From Streptomyces agglomeratus (lineage in GTDB: Bacteria; Actinomycetota; Actinomycetes; Streptomycetales; Streptomycetaceae): a stretch of DNA of 64,000 nucleotides. Position 1 is the stretch's first letter; the number at the start of each line of letters is the position of its first letter. Of this stretch, positions 23,869 through 32,777 are shown in pieces. The translations under genes and the position numbers were made by a program. The notes below the pieces were generated by a model. It was not told the origin of the DNA, did no database searches, and saw nothing but the letters and a program-made list of their open reading frames with translations. Location: assembly GCF_001746415.1 (NCBI RefSeq), contig NZ_MEHJ01000001.1:5028501-5092500 (forward strand), written 5' to 3'.

Positions 23869-25127
23869 GCGGCCTCCTCCGGCGCGAGGGGCGACGGCGC
23901 GACGGAGGACGGCGCGACGGAGGACGATGCCGCCCCGCCGGTTGTCCCCGCCAGGGCGAGTGCCTGCGCCCGCAGCGCCGCAGCCCGGCGCAGCGCGGCC
24001 ACCGCCGGATCGGCCGGGTCGCCGGCCGCGCCCTCCGCCGCCGCCAGGACCTCACCGACCGTCGTCAGCCCGCCGAGCTCCCCGCGCACACTGCGGCCCA
24101 GCGCCTCCACCGCGCCCGCCGCCCGCGCCTTCGCGCGGCAGTGGAACGCCAGCTCGCACGCGGCCAGGCATTCGGGGGCGTACGCCGCGTCGACCGATTC
24201 GACCGCCGCCGCCAGCTCCTCCGCCGGGCGGTCCACGTCGAAGGTCGTGCCCTCGGGGAGCGCGGCGGCCAGGTCCTCGATCCGGGTCAGCCGGTCGAGC
24301 TGGCGCCGGGTCACCGACCGCTGCTTGCGTACGTCGACGACCGAGGCCGCCGGCAGGTTCGAGAAGTCCTTGGGGCAGACCAGCAGTACCGAATGCCCGA
24401 CCCGCGCGCCCGTCACCTTCGCCGCGACCCGCTCCAGCGCCAGGACGTACACCGCGGCCTGGCGGGCCGCCGCGCCGACCTTCGCCGCGTCCGCCGAGTC
24501 GTCGATCATCGGGAACGACTTGATCTCGACGACCGTCCAGTGCCCGTCCGGGTGCACCACCACCGCGTCCGGCTCCAGGTACGCGGGGGAGCCCGCCACC
24601 TCCAGGGCCAGCATCGGGTGGTCCAGCAGCGTCCAGGCGGCGGCCGCCGTCGCCTCGCGCAGCGCCAGCGCCGTACGGGCCGCCCGGCCCTCCGGCCCGG
24701 CCGCCGCCAGGTCGGGTACGCGCGTCTCGCCGGGGACGGGCGGCTCGGCACCGGCGCCCGTGCGGGCGTACAGCAGCCGCATCAGCTCCGTACCGCCGTC
24801 GGCCTTGACCCGGGCCTCGAAGGCATTGCCCCGCATGAACGCGAACTGCGACTGCCCGAACGCGGCAGGCGATCCGAGCGCCGTCGCGAGCGCCGCCTTG
24901 TTCACCCCGGCCCCGTCGAGCAGCGCGCGGCGCTTGCAGCCCGGATTGGCGGCGAGCGCCGCCAGCGCACGCGCGTCCAGCGGCTGCGGCGCGACGGACG
25001 GTCCGCGCAGCTCAGCGAGCCGCTGCCGGAGCGCCGTCGCCGGCGCCGGCGTCGGCGTCGGTGGCGCCGCCTGCGGGGGCACTCGCGGAGGTGTGGGTAC
25101 GGGTCCGCTGCCCAGGGATTCGCTCAC
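23859..25127 (-). CDS. PD-(D/E)XK nuclease with Cas4/AddB/Dna2-like four-cysteine (Fe-S) pattern
   Basis: A 422-residue protein. The RecB-type nuclease core is visible as FMRGNAFEARV (Glu104), EPDAVVV (Asp187) and WTVVEIKSF (Glu201-x-Lys203), followed by AARQAAVYVLALE, the usual QxxxY-type helix. Cys64 (NPGCKRRALL) precedes the core; Cys320, Cys324 and Cys330 (PECLAACELAFHCR) follow it. One cysteine before and three after the core is the layout that holds a 4Fe-4S cluster in Cas4, AddB and Dna2. A GTG start at 25127 gives a Pro-rich head and overlaps the PAP2 gene by 116 bp; a GTG about 15 codons later is an alternative. The gene overlaps the next by 10 bp. Confidence 0.83.
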   Translation of the reverse strand: MSESLGSGPVPTPPRVPPQAAPPTPTPAPATALRQRLAELRGPSVAPQPLDARALAALAANPGCKRRALLDGAGVNKAALATALGSPAAFGQSQFAFMRGNAFEARVKADGGTELMRLLYARTGAGAEPPVPGETRVPDLAAAGPEGRAARTALALREATAAAAWTLLDHPMLALEVAGSPAYLEPDAVVVHPDGHWTVVEIKSFPMIDDSADAAKVGAAARQAAVYVLALERVAAKVTGARVGHSVLLVCPKDFSNLPAASVVDVRKQRSVTRRQLDRLTRIEDLAAALPEGTTFDVDRPAEELAAAVESVDAAYAPECLAACELAFHCRAKARAAGAVEALGRSVRGELGGLTTVGEVLAAAEGAAGDPADPAVAALRRAAALRAQALALAGTTGGAASSSVAPSSVAPSPLAPEEAACR

Positions 25128-25947
25128 CCTCGGAAGTCTCGCATCCGGTACTGACAATGCCGGTGGCGATCGCCGATCCGGCCGCGCCCCGTCCGGGCCC
25201 GAAGCGCTCCCGCACCCGGTCCGCACCTCGTATGAACGGCCTGGTGAGGGCGGCTCCGAGACCCATCACCGCGGCCCCGGCGACCGCGTCGAGGAAGTAG
25301 TGGTTGGCGGTACCCATCACCACGAAAGTGGTCAGCAGGGGGTACGCGACGCCGAGCGTCCTCATCAGCGGCGTACGCCCGTGCCGCCACAGCATCACCC
25401 CGCACCACAGCGCCCAGCCCACGTGCAGGCTCGGCATCGCGGCGTACTGGTTGGTCATGCCGCCGAGACCGCGCGGCGCGCTCGCCTCGGCGCCCCACCA
25501 GCCGTACACGCTGTACTGCGCCATCGTGTCGACGAAGCCGTGCCCGGCGTCGAGGAGGCGCGGCGGGCAGGTCGGCGCGAACGTGAAGCCGACGAGGCCG
25601 AGGAGGGTCGAGAGCATCAGCCAGGTGCGCGCGGCCCGGTAGCGGGCGGTCCGCCGCCGGAAGAGCCAGACGAGGATCGCCGGGGTGACGAGGTAGTGCA
25701 GCGACGCGTACGCGAAGTCGGCGGGTATCCCGAGCCAGGAGTGTTCGGTGAACAGCCGGTTGAGGGGATGTTCGGCGTTCAGCCGCAGGAGCTTCTCGGC
25801 ACGCAGTATCGACAGCCCGTTCTCGACCGCCGCCGCCTCGCCGCCGCGAACGAACAGCCGCCCGCCCGTGTAGGCGGCGTAGACCACCACGACGAGCAGC
25901 AGCTCGGTCCACCAGCGGGGTCTTCTGCGGGGCGCGGTGTCCTGCAT
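25012..25947 (-). CDS. PAP2-superfamily membrane protein (Aur1/IPC-synthase-like)
   Basis: A 311-residue multi-pass membrane protein. The phosphatase/transferase signature is [13 protein letters not shown] (PSxH motif) and [13 protein letters not shown] (HxxxD motif), as in the PAP2_3 group with inositol-phosphorylceramide synthase. About six helices span residues 15-245. It may transfer or hydrolyse a phosphate on a lipid carrier. The ATG at 25947 is preferred because GGAG lies 9 bp upstream; ATG 25962 has no such site. Its hydrophilic tail overlaps the nuclease gene by 116 bp. Whether it belongs functionally to the nuclease/helicase set or is just a neighbour is open. Confidence 0.83.
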   Translation of the reverse strand: MQDTAPRRRPRWWTELLLVVVVYAAYTGGRLFVRGGEAAAVENGLSILRAEKLLRLNAEHPLNRLFTEHSWLGIPADFAYASLHYLVTPAILVWLFRRRTARYRAARTWLMLSTLLGLVGFTFAPTCPPRLLDAGHGFVDTMAQYSVYGWWGAEASAPRGLGGMTNQYAAMPSLHVGWALWCGVMLWRHGRTPLMRTLGVAYPLLTTFVVMGTANHYFLDAVAGAAVMGLGAALTRPFIRGADRVRERFGPGRGAAGSAIATGIVSTGCETSEGERIPGQRTRTHTSASAPAGGATDADAGAGDGAPAAAR

Positions 25948-26164
25948 CCGGACGCTCTCCATTTGTCTGATGTGCGGCCTACGGGCTGACTGGCCACCCT
26001 TTCAACCGTACGGTGTACGAGAACAACTGTGCGCACCGGGTGCGCGAGTAGGTGGACGTGGAAAATGCCCCGGAGGTTGCCCCTGGGCCCGGTGCGCGAT
26101 GATGGTGCGGGCGGTTCGCCCCGCCCGCACCACGCACGCTTCGCACGTCCAGGGAGACATCGTC

Positions 26165-26761
26165 ATGGCACCGCGCATCCTGCTGGCCCGGCACGGACAG
26201 ACGGAGTGGTCCCTCTCCGGGAAGCACACCGGCAGGACCGACATCCCCCTGCTCGACGAGGGCCGCCGCGGCGCGAAACTCCTCGGCGAGCGCCTGCACC
26301 GGGCGCCGCTCGACGGCCTCCCGGACGCCGAGGTGCGCACCAGCCCCCTGCGGCGGGCGAGCGAGACCTGCGCCATCGCCGGGTTCGCCGACCGCGCGCA
26401 GGAGTGGGACGCGCTGATGGAGTGGGACTACGGGGCGTACGAGGGCATGACGCCGGCCGAGATCAAGGAGCGGCAGGCCGACTGGTTCATCTGGCGCGAC
26501 GGGGTGCCGGACGGTGAGACGCTCCAGCAGCTCTCGGACCGCGCGGACGAGGTCATCGCCTGGGCGCACTCGGCCGACCGCGACGCGCTGATCTTCGCGC
26601 ACGGCCACATCCTGCGCGCGCTGGGCGCCCGCTGGCTCGGCCTGGACGTGTCGTTCGCCGCCCGCATCCGGCTGGACCCGACGTCCCTGTCCGTCCTCGG
26701 CTGGGCGTACGGCGACCCGGCGATCGAGCGCTGGAACGACACGGGCCACCTCACGGCCTGA
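26165..26761 (+). CDS. Histidine phosphatase family protein (phosphoglycerate mutase-like)
   Basis: A 198-residue soluble phosphatase. The phosphohistidine motif [11 protein letters not shown] is at residues 6-16, with the second catalytic His in [13 protein letters not shown] (about 140), Arg in [12 protein letters not shown] and Glu in [10 protein letters not shown]. This is the broad-specificity acid phosphatase/phosphoglycerate mutase fold; length and motifs fit bacterial GpmB/CobC-type enzymes, substrate unknown. The start ATG follows GGGAG. It is divergent from the PAP2 operon across a 217-bp gap and convergent with the TPR regulator, leaving 25 bp. Confidence 0.9.
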   Translation: MAPRILLARHGQTEWSLSGKHTGRTDIPLLDEGRRGAKLLGERLHRAPLDGLPDAEVRTSPLRRASETCAIAGFADRAQEWDALMEWDYGAYEGMTPAEIKERQADWFIWRDGVPDGETLQQLSDRADEVIAWAHSADRDALIFAHGHILRALGARWLGLDVSFAARIRLDPTSLSVLGWAYGDPAIERWNDTGHLTA

Positions 26762-26786
26762 CCCGCGCCCGCCCCCCCGGCGAGAC

Positions 26787-28124
26787 CTACGCGCCGCTGC
26801 GTGAGGTGTTCGCGTGCCGCGTCAGGAACGGGGCAACCGACGGTGAGCGGCGGTGCGGCAGCAGCACACGGGTCGTCTCGGACAGCATCGTCCGTACGCG
26901 CGCGGACTGGACCTCCTCCAGGAGATCGAGTACGCCCTGCCCCACCGCCGCCGCCTCGTCCGGCGCCCCGGCCCGCGCCAGGTCGTCGGCGAGTTCCGCG
27001 CTGTAGAGGGCCAGGTTCCGGGTGAAGTGGGGGTCCTGGAGGGCCGCCGCGCGGCGGGCGTGCCGCGCCGCGCGGGCCCAGTCGCCCAGCGCCGACCAGC
27101 ACTGCGCCTCCAGCCCCTCCAGCTCCGCCTCCCCGAAGAAGCTCATCCACTCGGGGTCGGCGTCCGCCGTGCCGCGCTCGAACTGGAACTTGGCGCGCAC
27201 CAGTGCCTGTTCGCAGCCCGCCCGGTCACCGAGCCCCGCCCAGCCGCCCGCCTCGCGCAGGGTGAGCAGCGACAGCAGCCGGGGCGAAGCCACGTGCTGC
27301 GCCGCGCGCTGGCCCGCCTGGGCCGCCCGTACCGCCTCGCGCGGGCGTCCCGTGTCGCGGGCGAGGAACGCGGAGTTGCTGAACGCGTGCGCCTCCAGCG
27401 CCGGGTCACCGGCCACCCGGGCCGTCGCCAGTGCCTCGGCGTAGTGCGAGCGGGCGTCGTCGAAGCGGCCCGAGTCGTGCGCCAGCCAGCCCACCGAGAG
27501 GGCGAGTTCGCCGGCGCCCGTGTGCAGCCGGTCGGCCATCGCCCTGCGGGAGGTCGTACTCGCGTCGAGCAGGGCGTAGGCGGTACGCAGGGGCTGTGCG
27601 GCCCGCTTGTAGAGGCCGTCGGCGCCGTGCCGGTCGTCCAGCAGCCTGATCTGGCGCACCGCGTCCTCCACGGCGCTGACCTCGGCCTCGCCGACGCGGC
27701 GGGGCGTGCCCGGAAGGGCGGCCGGGGCCGGGGGGTGGGCGGCGGCGGAGGCGCCCGGCGCGGTGCCGAGGCCCAGGGATGCGGCCGCCATGGTGGCGGT
27801 GCCGCTCGTCATGAACGCGCGACGCAGCACGTCGCTCTCCTCGTCACTGTGGCTAGGGGTCGTGGTGGTGCGCGCCCCCCTGCCACGTACCGTTTCTCGG
27901 GCCGAGAAGCCCAGGTCCGCCAGCGTCAGGCCGGGGAACATGTACAGGAAGACGCGCTCGTACGCATAGTTGGGACAGCGGATCTCGCCGGCCTCGACGC
28001 GTCCGATGTAGCGGGCGTCGCATGCGACCTGTTCACCGATCTCACGCGCAGCCCGGCGGACGGCGGCGGCGAATTCGGCCGGTGAACGAGACCCTCGCAG
28101 TCGGCGGAAGTCGTTGTTCGGCAT
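26787..28124 (-). CDS. TPR-containing regulator with Xre-like N-terminus (NsdA-type architecture)
   Basis: A 445-residue protein. Residues 1-75 (SPAEFAAAVRRAAREIG to CPNYAYERVFLYMFPGLTLADLGF) resemble a divergent Xre/HTH domain. A short hydrophobic segment near 105-130 (TMAAASLGLG) is followed by tetratricopeptide-type helical repeats to about 430. Streptomycete regulators of this shape, such as NsdA and NsdB, repress sporulation and antibiotic production, but I cannot show orthology. The start ATG (MPNNDF) sits where homology plausibly begins. A 160-bp region rich in start options precedes it. Confidence 0.72.
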   Translation of the reverse strand: MPNNDFRRLRGSRSPAEFAAAVRRAAREIGEQVACDARYIGRVEAGEIRCPNYAYERVFLYMFPGLTLADLGFSARETVRGRGARTTTTPSHSDEESDVLRRAFMTSGTATMAAASLGLGTAPGASAAAHPPAPAALPGTPRRVGEAEVSAVEDAVRQIRLLDDRHGADGLYKRAAQPLRTAYALLDASTTSRRAMADRLHTGAGELALSVGWLAHDSGRFDDARSHYAEALATARVAGDPALEAHAFSNSAFLARDTGRPREAVRAAQAGQRAAQHVASPRLLSLLTLREAGGWAGLGDRAGCEQALVRAKFQFERGTADADPEWMSFFGEAELEGLEAQCWSALGDWARAARHARRAAALQDPHFTRNLALYSAELADDLARAGAPDEAAAVGQGVLDLLEEVQSARVRTMLSETTRVLLPHRRSPSVAPFLTRHANTSRSGA

Positions 28125-28361
28125 GGCCAAGACCTCCCGCAAGGTTCGCGTGCTTCGGCGGAGCAAAAACGTACCGGCTGTGACGAGTCGAACACGCGGT
28201 GTTTCGCTACAAACGGGATATCTCACCCACGATCTGCCATGAACTGCCATCCTTTGCGGCGGCGCGGCGCCGTAGCCGTTTACCGGGGCGCGCGTTGAAC
28301 CATGAGGAGTGGGAGCGCGGCTCCCACTCGAGCGAGGAGGGTTCCCTTGTTGGAGGCCGGT

Positions 28362-28853
28362 ATGGAGATCAGCGGCTCACGGGCAGGCTCACGGTCAACG
28401 GCCCAGCACAGGCCCAGCCAGGACTTCAGCGCCGTCCCCCCTCCCGCGGACAGCCCCGGTACCGGCCCGTGCGACCTGGTGACGGTCCCGGTGCGCCAGG
28501 GCCTGGAAGCGGTGGACATCATCCGCCGCGCCTCCGCCCCCGCCGTCGGCCCCGTCCTGCACGACGGTTCGTGCGCCACCCTGGGCTTCCTGGTGCCGCC
28601 GGGCACCGCGGACGCCTGGGACCTGCCGGGCAGCGCCTGTACGCAGACCTCGGGACGCGGCCTGCGCCTCCCGCTCGCCCTGACCGGGGACATCGGGGCC
28701 GACGCCCCGTCCCTGGCCCCGGAGCCGTCCGTCACCGGCACCGGCTGGCTGCTGCCGCCGGACGACACGGGCCCCGTCACCGACCCCGCCGTGCTCAGAG
28801 CCGCGCTCGGCGAGGCGGCCCGGCTGATCGAGGCGGCCGACCGCGTGCGCTGA
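28362..28853 (+). CDS. Conserved Streptomyces hypothetical protein
   Basis: A 163-residue soluble protein. ATG 28362 has GGAGG 5 bp upstream; an upstream TTG at 28347 with GAGGAGG is the main alternative. The central part VGPVLHDGSCATLGFLVPPGTADAW, followed by two cysteines in a Gly-rich context (SACTQTSGRGLRLP), is a pattern I associate with a Streptomyces-only family found near Nsd-like regulators. The end is helical (AALGEAARLIEAADRV). No function is known to me. It is divergent from the TPR regulator gene, so the two may be co-controlled. Confidence 0.68.
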   Translation: MEISGSRAGSRSTAQHRPSQDFSAVPPPADSPGTGPCDLVTVPVRQGLEAVDIIRRASAPAVGPVLHDGSCATLGFLVPPGTADAWDLPGSACTQTSGRGLRLPLALTGDIGADAPSLAPEPSVTGTGWLLPPDDTGPVTDPAVLRAALGEAARLIEAADRVR

Positions 28854-28934
28854 GCCCGCGGCACGGGCCGGTCCCGGCACGTGCGCCGAGCCCGGCCGGA
28901 CGCCCTCAGCGGCGGCGCAGCCGATACTGGCTGC

Positions 28935-29801
28935 GTGGCCAAGAACAACAAGCGGCGCGAGCGCGCCGCCCCCGAGCCCGTCGCCGCTCCCGTCGACGGC
29001 GGACTCGCCGAGCTGATACCCGACCGGGACCGCCCGCGCGGCTGGACCCTCAGGATCGACGGCGCCCCGCAGTCCCACGTGGACCTCGACGACCCGTCGT
29101 ACCTCGACTTCGCGTACCAGCGACGACTGGGCCACGTCATCGACCTCGTGGCCCCGCCGGGACAGCCCGTGCACGTCCTGCATCTGGGCGGCGGTGCCTT
29201 CACCCTGGCCCGTTACGCCGCCGCCACCCGGCCCCGCTCCACGCAGCAGGTCGTGGAGGTGGACGCGGCGCTCGTCCAGCTGGTGCGCAGGGAACTCCCG
29301 CTCGACGCCCAGGCCCGTGTCCGCGTGCGCTCCGGCGACGCCCGCGCCGGTCTCGGCAAGGTCGCGGACGGCTGGGCGGACCTGGTGATCGCCGACGTGT
29401 TCAGCGGCGCCCGTACACCCGGGCACCTCACCAGCGCCGAATTCCTCGCCGACGTACGCAGGGTGCTGAAGCCCGGGGGCAGTTACGCCGCCAACCTCGC
29501 CGACGGGCCGCCGCTCGCGTACCTGCGTGGCCAGATCGCCACCGCCGCCGCCGTCTGGCCCGAACTCGCCCTGGCCGCCGACCCGGCCGTGCTGCGCGGC
29601 CGGCGGTTCGGCAACGCGGTGCTGCTGGCATCGGACGGTGCGCTGCCGCTCGCCGAATGGACCCGCCGCGTCGCGACCGACCCGCACCCCGGCCGGGTGG
29701 CACACGGCCGGGAACTGGCCGACTTCACGGGCGGCGCCGCCGTCGTCACCGACGCGAGCGCCCGGCCCTCACCGCAGCCGCCGCCGGACGCCTTCACGTG
29801 A
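28935..29801 (+). CDS. Spermidine-synthase-like SAM-dependent methyltransferase-fold protein
   Basis: A 288-residue protein with a Rossmann methyltransferase fold. The binding motif HVLHLGGGAFTLARY is near residue 75, the acidic loop TQQVVEVDAALVQLV near 100, RSGDARAGLG near 135 and LVIADVFSGARTPGH near 150, as in the spermidine synthase family. The N-terminus is basic (AKNNKRRER). No membrane half is fused. The GTG start is at 28935. True aminopropyl transfer is unlikely without the polyamine-binding residues; substrate unknown. It is convergent with the next gene, leaving 17 bp. Confidence 0.78.
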   Translation: MAKNNKRRERAAPEPVAAPVDGGLAELIPDRDRPRGWTLRIDGAPQSHVDLDDPSYLDFAYQRRLGHVIDLVAPPGQPVHVLHLGGGAFTLARYAAATRPRSTQQVVEVDAALVQLVRRELPLDAQARVRVRSGDARAGLGKVADGWADLVIADVFSGARTPGHLTSAEFLADVRRVLKPGGSYAANLADGPPLAYLRGQIATAAAVWPELALAADPAVLRGRRFGNAVLLASDGALPLAEWTRRVATDPHPGRVAHGRELADFTGGAAVVTDASARPSPQPPPDAFT

Positions 29802-29818
29802 CGCGGGACAACAGGCGG

Positions 29819-30415
29819 TCAGGACTTCACGATCTCGACCGCCGGCGGGTGGTCGTGCCAGGTACAGAAGACCGAGACGCTCGCCGTGCCCGCCGTGAAC
29901 TCCACCCGGATCCACGACGGGTCCTTCCAGACCTGCATCGACCAGCCGGTCGCCGGCGTCGCCGAGACCAGCGTGGCGGAGGCCGTGCCCAGATCGAAGG
30001 TGACCCGGCCGCCGTCGGTGCTGTAGCTCTTGACCCGCCCGTTCGCCGCCGCCGACGGGCCCGCCGGCGAGGCGGAACCGGACGGTCCGCCGGTCTTGTC
30101 CGGCGTACGGCTGGGCGGAGGGGAGCCGGACGGGCCGGCCGGGCTGCCCGAAGGAGACCCGGAGCGACGCGGCGGCTCGGAGGGCTTCCCGTCCTCGTCG
30201 TTCCCGGGCCGCCGCGTCGACGACGCCTGCGGCTTCGCGCCCCGCGCGGCGTCCGCGCGGTCCGGCAGTCCGGTGGGGATCGGGAGGGCCTGCGGGGGGT
30301 CGTACGCGGTACCCGACATCACCGTGTGCACGCCCCACCACGACAGCGTGACCGCCGCGCCGGTGGCGAGCGACCACGCGATCGCGTGTACGAATCCTCG
30401 TTGCATCGGGGCCAT
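29819..30415 (-). CDS. Membrane-anchored/secreted hypothetical protein with Pro/Ser-rich linker
   Basis: A 198-residue protein. A hydrophobic signal-anchor (HAIAWSLATGAAVTLSWWGV) at residues 8-27 is followed by an extracellular low-complexity linker rich in Ser, Pro and Gly (about 60-120). A short beta-rich C-terminal domain contains GGRVTFDLG, WSMQVWKDPSWIRVEF and VFCTWHDHPP, perhaps a small binding domain. Starts at 30415 and 30406 are both possible. It is divergent from the response regulator across 67 bp and may be sensed or controlled by that two-component system. Confidence 0.72.
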   Translation of the reverse strand: MAPMQRGFVHAIAWSLATGAAVTLSWWGVHTVMSGTAYDPPQALPIPTGLPDRADAARGAKPQASSTRRPGNDEDGKPSEPPRRSGSPSGSPAGPSGSPPPSRTPDKTGGPSGSASPAGPSAAANGRVKSYSTDGGRVTFDLGTASATLVSATPATGWSMQVWKDPSWIRVEFTAGTASVSVFCTWHDHPPAVEIVKS

Positions 30416-30482
30416 ACTGCACCACCCGCACGCCCCGTCCCAGGGGGACCCCGCCTCCCCCACATGGCGTACGGTGCCGCCC

Positions 30483-31172
30483 ATGGCAAGTGTGCTCGTG
30501 GTCGAGGACGACCAGTTCGTACGTTCCGCCCTCATCCGGCACCTGACCGAAGCCACCCACACGGTGCGCAGCGTCGGTACGGCACTGGAGGCGCTGCGCG
30601 AGGTCGCCCATTTCAGCTTCGACGTGGTCATTCTCGACCTCGGTCTGCCGGATCTGGACGGGTCGGAGGCCCTGAAGATGCTGCGCGGCATCACCGACGT
30701 ACCGGTGATCATCGCGACCGCGCGCGACGACGAGGCGGAGATCGTACGGCTGCTGAACGACGGCGCCGACGACTACCTCGTCAAGCCCTTCTCCGTCGAG
30801 CACCTGTCCGCCCGCATGGCCGCCGTCCTGCGGCGCTCCCGCGCCGTCGCGGGCGCCGAGCCGCCGTCCCGGGTGATCCGGGTCGGCGGGCTGTCGGTCG
30901 ACCCGCTGCGCCGGCAGGCCGAACTGGACGGGTCGCGCCTCGACCTGACCCGCCGTGAGTTCGACCTGCTGGCCTTCCTCGCGGGGCGGCCCGGAGTCGT
31001 CGTGGCGCGCAAGGAGCTGCTCGCCGAGGTGTGGCAGCAGAGCTACGGCGACGACCAGACCATCGACGTGCACCTGTCCTGGCTGCGGCGCAAGCTCGGC
31101 GAGACGGCGGCGAGCCCCCGCTATCTGCACACCCTGCGCGGGGTCGGCGTGAAGCTGGAGCCGCCGCGATGA
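30483..31172 (+). CDS. OmpR-family response regulator
   Basis: A 229-residue DNA-binding regulator. The receiver domain keeps the acidic pair VVEDD, phospho-acceptor Asp in VILDLGLPDLDG (about 52), Thr in IIATARDD and Lys in LVKPFSVEHL (about 102). The winged-helix domain contains LTRREFDLLAFLAGRPG and TIDVHLSWLRRKLGE. The stop overlaps the kinase ATG (ATGA), so the pair is coupled. Targets are unknown; the flanking secreted protein and chitinase are candidates. Confidence 0.93.
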   Translation: MASVLVVEDDQFVRSALIRHLTEATHTVRSVGTALEALREVAHFSFDVVILDLGLPDLDGSEALKMLRGITDVPVIIATARDDEAEIVRLLNDGADDYLVKPFSVEHLSARMAAVLRRSRAVAGAEPPSRVIRVGGLSVDPLRRQAELDGSRLDLTRREFDLLAFLAGRPGVVVARKELLAEVWQQSYGDDQTIDVHLSWLRRKLGETAASPRYLHTLRGVGVKLEPPR

Positions 31173-32605
31173 GGTGGGCGCTGGTCAAGGTGAGCCTGGC
31201 CGTCACCGCGATGGTCGTCGTCGCCTTCGCCGTACCGCTCGGACTCGTCATCAAGGAGATGGCCAGGGACCGGGCCTTCTCCAACGCCGAGCGCTGGGCC
31301 GCCACCATCGGCCCCACCCTGTCCATCACCACGGACCGCGACTCGCTCAACCGGGCCGTCCAGACCACCGAGGTCGGCATCGAGGGGCGCATGGCCGTGC
31401 ATGTCCCGGCCACCGGCGAGGCCGGCAGCCTGCCGCTGGAGATCGGCCGGCGCCGGGCGGCGCAGCGGGATCTGGAGACCACGCGGCGGATCGGCCGCGC
31501 GTCGATCTCGGAGGTGACGGGTGGCTTCGCGCTGCTCCAGCCGACCGCGGTCGCCAGCGGGAAGATCGCCGTGGTGGAGGTGTTCGTGCCGGAGGACGAC
31601 GTCAGCAACGGCGTGGCGACGGCGTGGCTCGTGCTGGCGGGCGTCGGCCTCGCCCTGATCGTCGGCTCGGTGGCGGTCGCCGACCGGCTGGGCGTACGGA
31701 TGGTCCAGCCGGCCCAGCGGCTCGCGGGCGCCGCGCACGACCTGGGGGAGGGGCGGCTCGGCGTACGCGTCCCCGAGGAGGGGCCGACCGAACTGCGGTC
31801 CGCCGCCGTCGCGTTCAACTCCATGGCCGACCAGGTCGTACAGCTGCTGGCCAACGAGCGTGAACTGGCGGCCGACCTGTCGCACCGGCTGCGGACCCCG
31901 CTGACCGTGCTGCGCCTGAACGCCGCCTCACTGGGCGAGGGACCGGCCGCCGACCAGACCAGGGCGGCGGTCGAGCAGCTGGAGCGCGAGGTCGACACGA
32001 TCATCCGTACGGCACGTGACCAGCGGTCCCAGACGCAGGGAGCCGCCGGGTCGGGCCCCGGCGCGGGCTGTGACGTGTCGGAAGTCGTCCGCGAGCGCAT
32101 GGACTTCTGGTCGGCGCTGGCGGAGGACGAGGGCCGGAAGGTGCGACTCGCGGGCGTCGAGCGTCCGGTACGCATCCCCGTCGCCCGGCCGGAACTCGTG
32201 GCGGCGCTCGACGCGCTGCTGGGCAACGTCTTCCGGCACACCCCCGTGGGAACGGCCTTCTCGGTGGACGTGCACAACGGTGACGACGCCGTCATCGTGC
32301 TGGTCTCCGACGCGGGCCCCGGCATCTCCGACCCGAAGGCGGCCCTGGTGCGCGGCAACAGCGGGGGCAGGGACGGGTCCACGGGCCTCGGCCTGGACAT
32401 CGTGCGGCGGGTCGCGGAGTCGACGGGCGGCGACGTACGGATCGGGCATTCGGTGCTCGGCGGTACGGAGGTCCGCATCTGGATCGGGCTGGGGCCCGGC
32501 GGGCGCACGGCGGGGGACCAGAACGGTCACCGGCTGGGGCGCCGCAAGCGGGGGACAGGCGCGGGCAGGGGGCCCGGTAAGCGGTCCGCGGGCCTGAAGC
32601 TTTAA
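31169..32605 (+). CDS. Sensor histidine kinase
   Basis: A 478-residue membrane kinase. The N-terminal helix (about 5-28) and a second helix (about 152-175) flank a ~120-residue extracellular sensor loop. HAMP follows (about 180-230, VQPAQRLAGAAHDLGEGRLGVRV). The H-box is ADLSHRLRTPLTVLRL (His near 239). The catalytic domain shows the N-box LDALLGNVFRHT, G1 VSDAGPGI and G2 TGLGLDIV. The tail is basic and disordered. Its ligand is unknown; the position next to a chitinase suggests a polysaccharide or envelope signal, which is inference. Confidence 0.92.
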   Translation: MRWALVKVSLAVTAMVVVAFAVPLGLVIKEMARDRAFSNAERWAATIGPTLSITTDRDSLNRAVQTTEVGIEGRMAVHVPATGEAGSLPLEIGRRRAAQRDLETTRRIGRASISEVTGGFALLQPTAVASGKIAVVEVFVPEDDVSNGVATAWLVLAGVGLALIVGSVAVADRLGVRMVQPAQRLAGAAHDLGEGRLGVRVPEEGPTELRSAAVAFNSMADQVVQLLANERELAADLSHRLRTPLTVLRLNAASLGEGPAADQTRAAVEQLEREVDTIIRTARDQRSQTQGAAGSGPGAGCDVSEVVRERMDFWSALAEDEGRKVRLAGVERPVRIPVARPELVAALDALLGNVFRHTPVGTAFSVDVHNGDDAVIVLVSDAGPGISDPKAALVRGNSGGRDGSTGLGLDIVRRVAESTGGDVRIGHSVLGGTEVRIWIGLGPGGRTAGDQNGHRLGRRKRGTGAGRGPGKRSAGLKL

Positions 32606-32777
32606 CTGGCTCCCATGGGTTCCTTAACCGCACCCTAAGATCCGCGAGCCCCGTACGGAACCGGCGGTTTGTCCGTTTCCGGCTCGCTAGCGTGCTGCCG
32701 CACTCCTACGGCGTGTCACCCACGCCGTACCCCGGGGCCGTCCCCCCGGGTCCCCGTAACGCAGAGGCAGGCACGTG

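Noticed and set aside
22018..25989. A 1323-codon open frame on the plus strand
   Set aside because: It is antisense to four real minus-strand genes with clear motifs. Its composition is Arg/Ala/Gly-rich noise typical of high-GC complement frames.
28199..30958. A 919-codon plus-strand open frame
   Set aside because: It crosses several real genes in another frame, and the residues show no fold.
32606..32777. DasR site for the GH18 chitinase
   Set aside because: No TGGTCTAGACC-like palindrome was found by eye in the gap.
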